A stretch of DNA of 64,000 nucleotides. Source: Liolophura sinensis (taxonomy: Eukaryota; Mollusca; Polyplacophora; Chitonida; Chitonidae). The stretch lies in assembly GCF_032854445.1 (NCBI RefSeq), contig NC_088300.1, positions 10,943,191 to 11,007,190 on the forward strand, read 5' to 3'. A program made the translations under genes and the position numbers. The notes below the pieces were generated by a model. The model made no database searches and had not been told where the DNA came from. It saw only the letters and a list, made by a program, of their open reading frames with translations. Shown piece by piece: positions 33,829 through 46,900 of this stretch; within the stretch, counting starts at the first letter, position 1, and each line of letters starts with the position of its first letter.

Positions 33829-36800
33829 TCATCTGACATATACTTCATTCTTTGCCTTTAACACAGGGTTACTAAGAACGGAGGGAAGTGATAAAGCTGT
33901 TAAGGACACTGTAGAGCATGCCTCTCCTGTTTTACCTGCGAGATCTTGTAGCTGTTTCCACTTGGCAGAATTGCGTATGACAGCCTGGAGGCCTGGGTGG
34001 AGTCGCTGGTGCCAGGCCAGACTCAGCAAGTGGGTGAGGCGTTCCCACACTTGCCAATGGTTCTGACCGGGGTACATCATCAGCATGTTCTGTATACACC
34101 ACTTCTGGGTGCGGAATGCTGGCTCAATGTCCAGATCCTCACCCTCAGGTATATGACCAAAACACGAGTCCACACTGGCTCCATGAAGGAAGAGCAGCAA
34201 CAGGCAAGGTGAGGGTGGGTCTAGCCCTGCTGCAACTGTAACAGCCATATCCCCCAGAAACTCAGGATGACTGACATGGACGTCCACACCGTGCTCTAAC
34301 AACACTTTGAATAACTCTACATTGTTGGCATAGACTGCTGCTACAAGGGGCGGGATCTCTGCAGTGATCTGGGGTTCAGGCTCGAGTCCGGCAGCAAGGA
34401 GACAGTGGGTAAGGTTGCAGCGCTCTGACGGCTCCAGGAATGTGTCTTCATCCCCACCCACACAAAGACCAATTAGTGAGAGGCACTTGTACCCCAGGGG
34501 TTCCTCAGTCACAAAGGGCAGTAGGTGATAAGTGTTCTCCTGAGTCAAGTCGGCAGGAATGATGTCCACGCCTTCTGTCAGGTCCACGCCGTGTTTGATC
34601 AGCGTCTGGAAACACCGGAGGTCCAGGTTAGGTAGGAGCACATCCACAAGGCTGATCCCACACTCAGCAATGGCTCGTGGGGAAGTCACCGGCAACAGTA
34701 GCTCCATGCAGCTGTCAAATACAGGTAGACATCAGGACATCACTAACAGGAACTTATTCTGAAGTGTTTAAAAGCAATGGTTACACAGATATATAGGAAA
34801 GGAAACAAGGCCCAAAACAAAGCAGAATGACCACTTAAAAGATACATCAAATATACAATTTCTACGTATATTTCTTAATATTCATTTTAGGATGTGTGCT
34901 ATTAAACATACTTAAGTACAAAAGACTTTCTTAAAGTTAAGGGATGAAAGTCCTCCTAAGACCCCAGTGGTTTGTCTGAAAATTAAGTAGCTTGCAGTCA
35001 TGACATTGTGATAGCTGTCAACAACCCTTTGGATGGCTGGGCGTTGGGGGAGATTAAGGTGAGGGAAGACCATGGTGTTCTAGGGCTCTATCATGGTCAA
35101 GCTAACCTAGGAAGCTCACACTTGACGCTGAACCACAAGGTTGGTAAAGCTGGAGTCCACACGCGCTCAGCATTTATTACATACAGCATGCGTAGTGTAT
35201 CACGTGACTAGCTATGACGACTAGCTATGACGTACATCACATCCCCCTTTTTATAAAAACATCAGAAATAAGAATGCAGTATTTAACACATTAATGTCAA
35301 TGAACTTTAACCAATTACATTTAAAGGGTTATTGTTATAAAAGCAGCACAATACTTATTGTATAAGAAATCATGATGCATGTTCACTTAATAAGAACTTT
35401 CAATGTTTCAATATACATCCGAAACATCCAACTTAAAACTTAGAATTCAATTACCTTCAAGACAACTAAAACAAATAAAACATTTCAGTTCATACATAAT
35501 CAATAACAATTCTGTTTTCTCCCATCCAATTGTATAATCAATTCAATATGTAAACTAAAACATAATAAAGCACATATACATGTACACAGTTGTAATCAAT
35601 CTTAATTTGTCAAAACATCAACAATTGTCAAATTACAATACATCAGCATTTATCAATACATCAATAACATCAGTTCATGTATCTCTCTAACGCATATGCA
35701 TTCTGACTTGACGACCGCTGCGTTTGTCATTTCTGATTTGGATACACATTTGGAGTCTTGTTCCTGGACTTGTTTATCTCGAACCTGAGTTCTAGGTATT
35801 TTGCATGGTGTTTTAACACTTCTATTTACAGGAATGCACATGTCCTCTATTAGTTCAAAATACTCATAGGTTTGTGTGCATTTGTCAAATACTCAGAACT
35901 CAGATGTCACTTCTGGTGATTCTCTAATTACCTGGCGGTTTAACCTTAGCTCAGAACCTGATTCTAATTTCACAACATAAGACCTTGGCTTTTCAGATTC
36001 TGATTGAACAACACCAGGTTGCCATTTTCTCGTTTTTTCACATCTGACTCTATCTCCCTTTGCTAAATTAGTCATTTGCCTTGTACTTTTATCAAAGTAC
36101 CTTTTCTGAGATTGTTGGTTCTGATTTAAAGACATTTTCACCTGTCTATTATCTGGGGTTTTTGGTTTTAACATTGAGGATTTCATTGGTAATTTTGTGT
36201 TTAACCAGCGGCCCATTAACAACTGCGAAGGCGAATAACCTATCCCTTCTAGTGGCGTTGTTCTGTACACTAACAAAGCGTAACATGGATCGTCTGACTT
36301 TTTGGTCAAGTTGTTTTACCGTCTGAACGAGGATATCTGGGGTTGCTTGTTGTGTGCGTAAATTCCCAATTCATGGAAAACTTTCTAAACTCTGCGCTTG
36401 TGTATTGTGGACCATTGTCCGAAACAACTTCTCTAAGTATCCCGTGTCGTGAAAAGATCGATTTATGCGCATTAATAACTGCTTGCATCTCGTGTCTTTT
36501 CTCAAACCATATACCTCTGGAAATTTTGAATAGTAATCTACTGTTCACCCATGGAGCGTGTGGAATATCATGACTTATCATCGGCTCCCTATTTTGCTGT
36601 TTACGGTTTTCGTTGCACTTTCAACACTTCTGAACTACTTCCTCAATTCTTCTGTTCATTCCTGGCCAATATATCGCTTCTCTTGCTCTCTTGTTACATT
36701 TTACCACATCCAAGTGTGATTCATGAACTTTCTCTAACATTTCCTTTCTCATTTTTGTCAGAATAACAACTTGCTCACATTTGAAAAGTACTCCGTCTAC

Positions 36801-39800
36801 TACTCCTAATTCATCTCTAATGTTCCAGTATTCTCTACACTCATGTGGACAACCTTTCATCTCGTTTGGCCATCCCTCTAGAGTAAGTGAAACTACTTTT
36901 GACAACGTTTTTCTTGCTGTGTTTCCGGTTTAAATTTTTCAAACTTTTCTGGGGAAAATGGGTTTTATTCCCTGACCAAAAATACTTCAAGGGGTGCTTC
37001 TAACTGGCTATCTGCTTCCGGTAAGTAAGCTCTACTCAATGCATCTGCATCTTCTTTCCTTTTTTTGTACTTAACTGGTAAGGTTGTAATGCTAGGAGCA
37101 CTCTTTGGAGTCTGAGTGGTGATTTGCGAAGAGGTTTTTTGAAAATAACCTCTAAAAGTTTGTGATCAGTCTCTACTTGGACTACTCTATGACCTACGTA
37201 GTCGTTGAATCGTTGACAACCAAGTGTTATCGCGTGAAGCTCTTTATCGATTTGGGCATAATTTTTTGTTGAGTTTGCGTTATGCGATCGGTTTTTCGTC
37301 TTGTATTAACGCCCCACCTAAGCCTTTTGAACTGGCGTCCACTGACAACGTGAGGGGTTTGTCTGCACCGTAAAATGCTAACACTGGAGCTGTCGAGAAT
37401 AGCTCACATAACTTTGTGTAACATTTCTCATGTCTATCCGTCCATTCCCATTCTACTCCTTTCATTAACAGTTCTCTCAATGGGGCGTTTGCTCAGGCAG
37501 ATCAGGTATGAATTTGTGAATATATGTCAACATGCCTCGAAATCTCTGTAAGTTTTGTTTATCAGTCAGCCTTGGCATTTCTAACCCTGCCTTCAGTTTT
37601 TCCGGATCTATTTTTAGACCGCTGTCTGTTACTCTGTGTCCTAGATAAGCTCTATCTCTGATTTTTTTAAGTCTACCTTGTCCTTGTTCAGTTTCAGGTT
37701 TTCTTTTCTCGCTGTTTCTAGCAATTGCTTTACTTTGCTTTCCTGTTCTACATCCGTCTGTCCCCAAACCAATATATCGTCCATTACGACATCTACTCCT
37801 TTTACACGTTCAAAAAGTTTTGACATTCTAGCCTGGAAAATTTCTGGAATGCTGTTTATTCCAAATGGGGCTTTCAAAAACCTGTACCTTCCGAAAGGTG
37901 TACTAAATGTACAGTATTCTGAAATTTTCTCATCTAATTTCATTTGCCAGTAGCCACTTTTGGCGTCAAATTTAGAGAAATATCTACTCCCTGTAAGTTT
38001 TGTCCCCTCCTTCTCTATGATATTCATGAGATCTTTGTATTGCTTCATTTAAATATCTGGGGTCTAAGCATACTCTGAGGTCACCATTGGGTTTGACTAC
38101 AGTTACAAAACTATTAACCCATTCTGTTGGTTCACTATGTTTTGTGATCGCAATCAAGCTTTCCATTCTGTCCAGTTCAGCTTTTAGTTTGTCTTTCAGA
38201 GCTAGTTGTGCAGACCTAAGTGGGTGTAGTACTGGAGTAACATTTTCTTTCAACTGAATTTTGATTTCACCCTGTAAACAACCATGACCATTAAACATAT
38301 CATCATATTGCTCTAACAGCTCTTCTTTGTCATTTTACCTGGCCCTGATTTTTCGTGTTTCCCTACTCTGTCTTTCACTTTCTCTTTTTTATCTTGTTTT
38401 ACTTTTTGTGCACCTTTCTTTTCTATCGGTACCCTTTCGTGCTGATTTTTCTCTGTGATTACTGTGTTTACCCTTTTGATTATCTTCAACTCTCTTTCAC
38501 AATAGTTTGCACTCAAAACGGTTGGAGAATTACCGTCTACAATGTGAAAAGTTATCTGGTGTAGCTCTTGTTTTCGTTCACACCCTGTAGTAGCTTTACC
38601 TACAATTTTTATGAAAAGTCCTGAGTAAGAAACTAGTTTTTCTTCACTTTTTACCAATTTGCCTGGAAACCCAAGTGACTTGAATTTAGAATTTGGCATC
38701 ACATTGGTTTGTGCACCTGTATCAATTTTGCACATGACAAGCTTTTTGTTGCACAACAGTTCCACAGTGCATTTACCAGTACTGGTCTCACCATTGTTAT
38801 TGTTCTGTTTATGTGTCACTTTCTGTTTCTTCTCTTTCTGTTTCTTGTCCACAGTGGCAACAAATTATTGACTGTCCTCAAATATCTCATCTACCGTGTG
38901 TACCTCTCATCCTCATCCTCGTGATTTTCCTCACCCTCTATTTCCATTGTGTCTCTGTCCTTGACCACGCCAACAGCTGTTATATTGTCCTCTGTATTGT
39001 CCTTGTCGTGGTGGATTTCTCTGTTGATTTTTGTTTGGACAGCACACAGAAAAATGTCCAAAGTTGGAACACGAATTACACGGTTTTCCTTGCGCCGGAC
39101 AACATTTGTTTACACGTACACGCCCACAGCTGTTACACTTGCCCTGGTTGGTTTCCATGGCTACCATGTGCACTGGCTGCTCTGCCTGACGTAGTTCTGC
39201 ATCGTTCATCACTTGCATATGTCGGGCTGTTGTCTCATATGCACGACAAATGTTTATCGTTGTAGACAAATTCAAATCTGGCTTTCTCAACAGTTGAAGT
39301 CGAAGCTTATCATCTCGGATACTACTGACATTTCTCCTTCTTATCAGCGTGTCTTTTAATTCACCAAAATTACAGTTTTTAACCATATTTGTTAATTCAG
39401 TCAAATATTTATCAAAAGTCTCATGTGGTTCTTGGGCTCTTGTCAAAAAGATGTGGAGTATGTGAAGTAACTGAAATTCTGTGCTTGAGGATGACAATAC
39501 CTTTCAAATATCTGTATGACTTTTTCATACCTCTCAATATCTCCATCAGCATCTCCCGGTTCATCCCATTTCAGTCCACTGAACACCAATATCACTTCTT
39601 CCCTGGCAACATGTAGGAACGTGGCGGTGCCCTCTTTATCCCGTTTCTCAACGATGCCTGTTGCAGTCAAATACAGCTCAAATGTCTGCTTCAAACGTTT
39701 CTAATTTTCAGCCACATTGCCCTCGTAACTCATCTGCGTGGGTGGGTAAAGTTGGTTGATTGTGGTTACGGCAAATTTTTACCAAAAAAGACACTAAATT

Positions 39801-42800
39801 CTGAGACCGTGTCATGTACTAACACCGAACCATGAGGTAGGCCAAGCTGGAGTGCACACGCGCTCAGCATTTATTACATACAGCATGCGTAGTGTATCAC
39901 GTGACTAGCTATGATGACGATCTATGACCTATATCACAGACATCATTCAAGAAAATTCTTGTCTAATACCACAAAATATTCATAAATTGAGAGAAAATTT
40001 TGAAATAAAAAAAAGGCACAGAACTATATAACAAGGCATTATTGACATAATTTTCTTTACTTCCCACATAACCCACATAAGCCTTACAAACCTGACATGG
40101 CTTACATGTGATAACAGTTCTCTGTTAGCCACTAACAGTTCTACACACCTGGCATGACTTACCTGTGATAACGAAACTGAACCGCAGCATGAACAGGTAA
40201 TGTGGTGGGGCTCTCTGTCTTCAGGCGAGGGTCTGCTCCATTAGCCAGTAACAGTTCTACACATCTGGCATGACTTACCTGTGATAACGAAACTGAACAG
40301 CAGCATGAACAGGTAATGTGGTGGGGTTCTCTGTCTTCAGGTGAGGGTCTGCTCCATTAGCCAGTAACAGTTCTACACATCTGACATGACCTTTCTGAGT
40401 AGCCAAGAACAGTGGAGTGGCTTTGTCAAAGGCTGGTTTGTTCACTAGCTCTGGTTGACCTGCACACATATAAGTTTTGATATTACACAGTTATCAGTAT
40501 TATCAACAGACTGCTATATGCCAAATTTCATCAACCTATCCACGTGTCTAAGAGAAACTTTTAAAGCTTTAACTTTTTTGATGATGATGATAATTTACAT
40601 CTATCTTTCATGGATTTACCAAGATGTGAGCTTCATAGAGAAATGTTCTTTCACAACTGAGTTTTGTTGAAATATAAGATTTTTTTTCAGTGCGCATGCA
40701 GTACTTTATGGTTTAACGGTAGTATCTACCAGTTGGCTGAGAGTTTTATAGTTTGAGCTGTTTTAAACGCTGACAAACAGCACCTTTGGCAATTGCCGCC
40801 TCAAGTAACAACTTGAGCGAATCATAGTTCCCCATCTGAGCCGCTACAAACAGAGGGCTGAGATGATTGTCATCGTAAACATCGAGCCTGGCCCCATGCT
40901 GCAGTAACGCGACAATCAAGTCTGACTGGCCATTCTCTGCAGCCAGGTGAAGGGGAGTCCGGCCATCAAATGTCTGAAGATTGACCACCTGGGAGTCACA
41001 ATGTTCTAAAAGTAACCTCACGCACCCCACGTTCTTTGAGAAAATTCCTGAAAATACACCGGTGGAAATACTTTTAATTATTTACCTCCAACTCTTCTGA
41101 TCTGTACAACTTTGTGGCACATCAAAATTTGTAAACATGGTCAAATAAACTCATGGCATCAAGCTTGAACTTGATACATAAACATAGTTTAATATAAAAT
41201 GCAATGAAGGCCTCACAGAAGGAACATCCCCTTTGTGCGATGGTGATTTACATATACATGCGTGCAAACTTCAGCTGAACACATACAGTACTTTGACACA
41301 CCACACTTTACACTTACCTTTATAACCTTACTATTACTATATCTGTTATTTGACACTGATACTTGTGGTATAATACAAGCTCAGTCTCCCGCTGTACTTT
41401 GTAGATGCAAGCTAAGGACTTTTTATGCTAAAGCTAAATAAAGTCGTATATTCAGTGGTAACTTCAAAGGCGCTTGTGTTAACCAACAGTGTAGTCTTAC
41501 AAGGTGACTAGCAGACAGACACATCACAGCAATCATACACAGCTGTATAGAGTGTGACAAGTTTACTATCGTCATTTAAAAAAACCCTCATAAAACAGCA
41601 GAAAATCTGTGGTGGTGCAACTTGTGCAGGTGTGCTCACCTTCCCAGAGGGGAGTGAATCCTAGCCTGAGAGCCCCATGTTTAGGTATGTTCAGGTCAGC
41701 TCCATGCTCAATTAGAGTTCTGACACACTCTACATTGCCACGTCTTGAGGCCAGTATCAGAGCGGTCTCTTCTTCAAATGACAGCTTGTTTACAAAACTC
41801 TTATCCTTAATGCCTTCAACAAAAGATAAATAATATCTAACTAAATCTAACGGCTCACAAATGTCCATACCATACAATGGTTTTAGTTTACCTTCACCGT
41901 AACTTAAGTAAGCTTAATCTGTCTTAAGTAACATGCTCAGCAGCCTCTGCCTTTCCACATGTCTTGTGTTAACAATAGAGGCCCAGTGTTTGTTCCTTCA
42001 TCTTCACTCCACCAGGTATCTAAATAAATGCAGCTTCAGGATGATTTATAGACTATACCACACTGCCATGGCCTAGAGTGAAGTTTGACCAAAAGAGTGC
42101 ATTTTTAGGTTAATAATGAAATATTTATTCATAAAATATTATTTTGGGGCTGAAACTCACATTTTTCCAAACAATATTCAAAACACCTATCTTATATCAA
42201 CAAAACTTTCTGAATTGAGGGAAAATGAGTCATGGATGTCATGGATGGAATTTTAGGTCATTTAGGAACTTTAGGGTACATGAAGACATTACGAGCTGCC
42301 ACATCGGAGCACAATAAGTTTAATGTTCAACATTTAAGGAAATATTCAGTTTCCAAATTTCACATGCACAACACAGCTTTTTTAATATTCTTACACATGA
42401 GTGTTCAAAAGGTAATACAAAAAGTTTTCAAAGCAATGTCAATTGATTATACCATGTATGTGTACAGGCATCTCCTAGGTTATATGTAACTCGCTTTTCT
42501 AACTGAGGGAATGATAATCTTTGCAGTGGTAACCTGAATCATAGCCCTGAATGACTGTTCGCTTTTTAATATTTGGACAGGTGTTTGCTTTGTCATGGCT
42601 TGCTCTCGTTCACCCCTGTTAGAGTAGGAATCTTGTTTCTCGCTCGCCAGTCTCATTATTACTTTACAATAATGCATAGGGTCCCAGACTACCAGACAGT
42701 TAAAATCCTGAGCTATTGATCATCCAAAAGCTGAATATCCATCCATATTTATGGACTTTCAACTTCATCACTTCTCAACTTCACTAGTTATCTTACAAGG

Positions 42801-43684
42801 GTGCATGGGAGTAAGTCATAACTACATGAAAGTGAGTGCCACCCAGGGCTACCTGCATAATCAACAAACATGTGAAGGTACATCTTCATATAACATGAAA
42901 ACCTTTCTAGTTCAATCAGGTATATGTAATGTTTTGTTTTTATCTCACACTTTATAAATCAGTTTCTTATAATCTCTGTCAGGTTTCTGGAGAGAGTCTT
43001 TGCTTTACTCCTGGCACTTTGGTTTCTCCCTCTCATAAACCTGACTACCATCATGTATAGCTAAAGCATTCAACTAGAAATAAATGCCAATAGAACAAAC
43101 ATGTTTGGTGTCTTACTCCAGACATGTCTTACATTTTGAATCATCACAGATCTAACCACTGGATAAAAACGATACTGGAGCTTATTCGGTTAGAATAAAA
43201 ATATATATATATATATATTTACAGAATTTTGTTGTGAGAAGCTCATGTAGACACAAGGGATGGTTATGAAAGGCTGCTTCATGAATAGGAGTCCAGCCCC
43301 TGTTGTCCTGGACATCAATAGAGGCACCTGTCAACACAAACATTGCTTACAGTCAATTGTACATGCACCTCAGTTAGATTCATCACCTTTCAAATCTATT
43401 AACTGCCTGGGTTACAATATTCCAAATATTTTACGTTATTTATTTACTTATTTGACTGGAGTTTTACACTGTTCTCTGTAGTTATCGTTATATTTCCATC
43501 AAAGGCCTACCACATTACCCTTTTGATTTCTTTAACTGTCTGTATCCATGTATGTTAAATACAGTACTCAGGAGGCCAAATAATTACCATTCTGTAAAAG
43601 TTCCTTCAGAGCATTAAGATCGCCACCTCTGGCTGCTAGCCCAGTGGCAGAGCAAGTATGCTGATAGGCTTCACTGAATAACAT
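33829..43684 (-). CDS. ASB3: Ankyrin repeat and SOCS box protein 3-like
   Basis: Six minus-strand exons are assigned: 43684-43588, 43327-43223, 41813-41640, 41047-40784, 40459-40279 and 34711-33829. All phases agree, giving 1704 nt and 567 residues (human ASB3 is about 518). The start [20 protein letters not shown] and the ankyrin units ([57 protein letters not shown]) match ASB3 order. ASB proteins bring substrates to elongin B/C-Cul5 ubiquitin ligases, with ankyrin repeats binding the substrate and the C-terminal SOCS box binding the ligase. A clear SOCS box is not seen. The frame either ends at 33829 or leaves at a donor (CGCAG/GTAAAA, exon end 33936) towards an unfound last exon. The last intron carries a Gypsy element, and the gene is head to head with SART1. 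Confidence 0.88.
35116..35241 (-). repeat. 3' LTR of the Gypsy element
   Basis: Starts TGTGATGTACGTCATAGC on the minus strand and includes AATAAA (in GTAATAAATGC). It matches the 5' LTR closely over the first 90 bp, then diverges. Confidence 0.75.
35893..36905 (-). pseudogene. Gypsy integrase region, frameshifted
   Basis: An HHCC-type zinc-binding segment lies at about 36621-36720 ([10 protein letters not shown], then WPGM). The catalytic-core signature SDNGPQYTS lies in the next frame, and a C-terminal region containing [20 protein letters not shown] ends at 35893. At least two frame breaks separate these parts. Confidence 0.8.
36960..38298 (-). pseudogene. Gypsy reverse transcriptase / RNase H, frameshifted
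   Basis: Motifs in order on the minus strand are the N-terminal RT segment ([18 protein letters not shown]), the [12 protein letters not shown] block, the catalytic VMDD box, YLGH, and the RNase H entry ([14 protein letters not shown]). These lie in at least three different frames. Confidence 0.85.
38313..38852 (-). pseudogene. Gypsy aspartic protease region
   Basis: The frame contains [11 protein letters not shown], the DTGA active-site motif of retroelement proteases, within a lysine-rich context. It is separated by frame changes from gag upstream and from reverse transcriptase downstream. Confidence 0.8.
38931..39694 (-). pseudogene. Gypsy gag region, frameshifted
   Basis: A capsid-like stretch ([18 protein letters not shown]) is followed by two cysteine knuckles, the second of which, [13 protein letters not shown], fits C-x2-C-x4-H-x4-C. 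A frameshift near 39450-39490 splits the N-terminal part from the rest. Confidence 0.8.
39815..39938 (-). repeat. 5' LTR of the Gypsy element
   Basis: Starts TGTGATATAGGTCATAG on the minus strand and shares the AATAAATGCTGAGCGCG block with the 3' LTR. The end is placed at AGTACA by alignment. Confidence 0.7.
40083..40279. repeat. Tandem copies of the ASB3 exon 5 end plus its donor
   Basis: The exon 5 3' part and its donor (CACAG/GTAAGTCATGCC) are repeated downstream in the intron as one good copy (about 40150-40265) and a partial copy (about 40083-40140). The copies lack an acceptor. Using the second donor would retain the first GTAAGT, which reads as an in-frame stop. Confidence 0.8.
42080..42240. 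repeat. Dispersed repeat shared with 28.6 kb
   Basis: Contains TATTATTTTGGGGCTGAAAC, matching the reverse complement of about 28620-28660. It lies in the second intron of the ASB3-like gene. The element class is unknown. Confidence 0.45.
43432..43500 (-). mobile_element. SINE family B tail fragment
   Basis: The plus strand reads ATTTATTTACTTATTTGACTG and then GTTTTACACTG, a degraded reverse complement of the family B tail. Confidence 0.4.
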
Positions 43685-43970
43685 CTCCTATATTCATTTC
43701 AACCTAAACTCTTACACATAATCTGATTTGCGATTCGAAAAGGTTTGTTGATTTCAAACCGGAAGGAGATGTCTGCAATCGCAAGTGCGGTCGTCTCATT
43801 GGATAAAACCACATTTTCTGCCGATTCGCGATATGTGTGCACGTTTCCGGTGCGTATACTGCGCGTGGGAAGTACTTTGTATACAAGTGAAGATTTATGT
43901 AAAACGGTGGGCATTTCTCCTTTGGTAATTGTCAACAATCGGAAGAAAGAGAAAATAGCTTGTTTACCAG
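43685..43970. promoter_or_regulatory. Probable bidirectional ASB3 / SART1 promoter
   Basis: Only 286 bp separate the divergent start codons. The interval has no TATA box but has ETS-type cores (CCGGAAG at about 43759 and its reverse TTTCCGG near 43845), an inverted CCAAT (ATTGG near 43798) and several CpGs, typical of divergent housekeeping promoters. The shared regulation is inferred. Confidence 0.6.
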
Positions 43971-46900
43971 ATGGGCTCGTCAAAGAAACACAAGGAAAAG
44001 GACCGGGAACGTCGCCATAAACACCGCCATCGCAGTGACAGGTCTCGATCTCGGAGCGGCAGCCGGGATCGTTCACACAAACGCGAAAAGAAACGACGGA
44101 GGGAAGTGGTGGATGACGACGAATATCTGTACGGGAGAGAGGAGCTAGAGAACACATATGTACCTCCTTCATCAAGCTCCAGAACCAAAGCAGAACCGAC
44201 GGCTGGTATGGAGATCAGTCAGTCACACTAATTCATAAGGCGTTATCTGCTATACAACAACAACAATAAAGCATGAGTGTGCAGCAATTCAGGGAAAAAA
44301 TCGCTCGCTGATCGTATATGTAAAGTATATGGAAAGGAGTAATATCCACAGTTGTCAGTATCGTGTTGTAGCACCTTAGTTCAAGTAAATTAATCGTTGA
44401 GGTCTTTTTTCAACAATTTGAAATTTCAACGCAAGACACTTCGCGGAATGAAGTAAATTTTATTACTTTATAATAATAATATTACTAAATAATATTATTT
44501 ATGATATAGTCCCCCTCAGTTACCACGTTTCTTTTGTGTATACCCCGGAAAAAGTAACCATGCCCCTTTTTCCACAATCCCCCCCCCCCCAACCCCACCC
44601 CAAGAATATTTGCACTCATTGATATGGAATCACTTACTAATGATTAGTCGCGATGTAGCCTCTCCCACTCCCCCCCCCCCCCCCAGACTGCACATTTCTT
44701 CTGTATGTACGCGGAAAAAGTAACCATGTCCTCTTTTCGATCCACTATAGCTCTCTTTTGAAGAATGTTTGCATGTCATTGAGACAGAATCACCTACTAT
44801 ATGTTACTTGGGATATAGCCCCTCACGGACTGCGCTTTTCTTTTGTACATAGCCCCGAAAAAGTAACCATGCCCCTTTTTCAATCCACAATAGTCCACAA
44901 GAGAAGTCCCTTTTGAAAAATGTTTGCACGTTGTTGAGACGGAATCACCTACTATATATGAGCAGTGATATAGACCCCTGGAGACTGTGCATTTCTTTTA
45001 TATATACCTTAGTGTATACTGCAGGAAAAAAAAACACCCCGCCTGCAGTGTTTTCCTGCAGTATGGGGATTAAATGACATCTAATGACATGCAGGGAAAG
45101 CAGACTCCAGGCCCAGGCATGATCAGTCAAGGTGCTGTAACACGATATTGCCATTGTTTTGACCAGTTGAACTCAAAATATACCTTTAGATTGCTAAAAG
45201 AATCCCATGCAATATCTTAGATTACACCTCCATTATTTTTGCCCCAGAATATTCAAAATACTAGAAATACCAGTACTTTTAAAACAATGGCCATTTCCTA
45301 TTTAGACTGTACCTCATATTCTTTTCTGTCCATGTTCCAATGACTCTTTGTGTGAATGTAAAATAGACAAACAGATTTATGAAACATAAGCATGTTCTTG
45401 TCTTTGTACATGCGCAACAAATCTTCCTTTGCAGAACGTTGACGGGGCCTCCGTGGCTCAATCAGTTAGCGCGCTAGCGCAGCGTAATGACCCAGGAGCC
45501 TCTCACCAATGCGGTCGCTGTGAGTTCAAGTCCAGCTCATGCTGGCTTCCTCTCCGGCCGTTAATGGGAAGGTCTGCGAGCAACCTGCGGATGGTCGTGG
45601 GTTTCCCCCAGGCTGTGCCCGGTTTCCACCCAACATAATGCTGGCCGCCGTCGTATAAGTGAAATATTCTTGAATACGCCGTAAAACACCAATCAAAAAA
45701 AAAAAAAAAAAAAAGAATGTTAACATTTACAATATTAGTTGTCCTAGCATTATGAGTGCAGAGATTAATGTGTTAACCTTTAGAGCCATTAACCTTTAGA
45801 GCCAACCCCCAAAATTAACAGAAAACATAAAACTGACCTGATTTTGCAAAAAAGTTGAAAATGTTATATTTCACTTCATGTTTCACATTTTTAGTTTTAC
45901 CGTATTCTACCAGAAAATGATTTACATGTAGATTGTCCATTGGTTTGAATGCGTTTCATGTACATTGAACTTGTTTCAGAGGGTAGAAGTAGCAGCGCTA
46001 TAGGACCAGCCAGTGGGGATGGGTCTAGTCTTAGTATTGAAGAAACAAAGTAAGTTGAAATCAGCACCACTTTAATTAGTACTATTCAGAAATAATAACT
46101 AGTCAGAAATAATAACTAGTCAGAAATAAGATTTTGTTTATTGTTTGTGAGGCTTGGTTACCATACAGTTACCATCATCATTTATGTTTCGTCTTCTGTA
46201 TAATGTAATCATTGCTGTGTTGAGCACATGGGCCTAGCTGATTTGATATTCTCAGAGTTTTCTAGGTCATGACTGATCGCAATCCCCATAATTTTTACAT
46301 TTTGGGGATGTTGGATTGTGAATATCTCTCTTTTTAGGCTTGAAATCTTTCAATACAAGCGTAGGTATAAGGCCTGTCATTCAGCTGCGGATGGCTGTGT
46401 GTTTCTCCTGAAGGCCTGTCAGTAACCTATGGATGGTTGTGGGTTTCCCCTGATCTCTGCCTGGTTTCCCCCACCATTATGCTGGCCACAGTCATATAAG
46501 TGAAATATTTTTAAGTACAGCCTAAAACAACAACCAAAATAAATAAATAAATCAAAATACAGTCTTTCACAATTCTCAGAATTTAAACTATGAAGAAATC
46601 TCTTTATCTTTAAGTTTGATTTGTGTTTTATGCTACCTTTCAAAATATTTCACATGCATGTGTAAATGACTGCAATCAGGTGTATGAATGCAGAATGCTG
46701 GACATAGCATAGAGGAAACCATCACACCTGAGGAGGTACCTGACAAACCCCGTAAAACAGCAAAGCCAGATGGATCTAGGTTATATTAATCATACCTGAT
46801 TGCCTAATCAATAGCCATTTATGAATGTGCTATGTTTATTCTTGTAGTAAAATCCGTGCCAAGCTTGGACTGAAGCCTCTAGAGATCCCCTCTGGTGATA

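Larger units (their letters stand above)
35116..39938 (-). mobile_element. Decayed Ty3/Gypsy LTR retrotransposon in the ASB3 intron
   Basis: The element is about 4.8 kb, on the minus strand, in the order 5' LTR, gag, protease, reverse transcriptase, RNase H, integrase, 3' LTR. That order (integrase after RNase H) defines Ty3/Gypsy. The LTRs are short (about 125 bp) and start TGTGAT; a polypurine tract (AAAAAGGGGGA) sits immediately before the 3' LTR. The reading frames are broken at several points, so it cannot be active. No clean target duplication or primer-binding site was identified. The gag style resembles the Mag-like lineage, a tentative placement. Confidence 0.88.

Noticed and set aside
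43699-44175. 158-codon minus-strand frame over the promoter and SART1 exon 1
   Set aside because: Antisense shadow of SART1 exon 1 and of ASB3 upstream sequence; the ASB3 start is fixed by homology at 43684.
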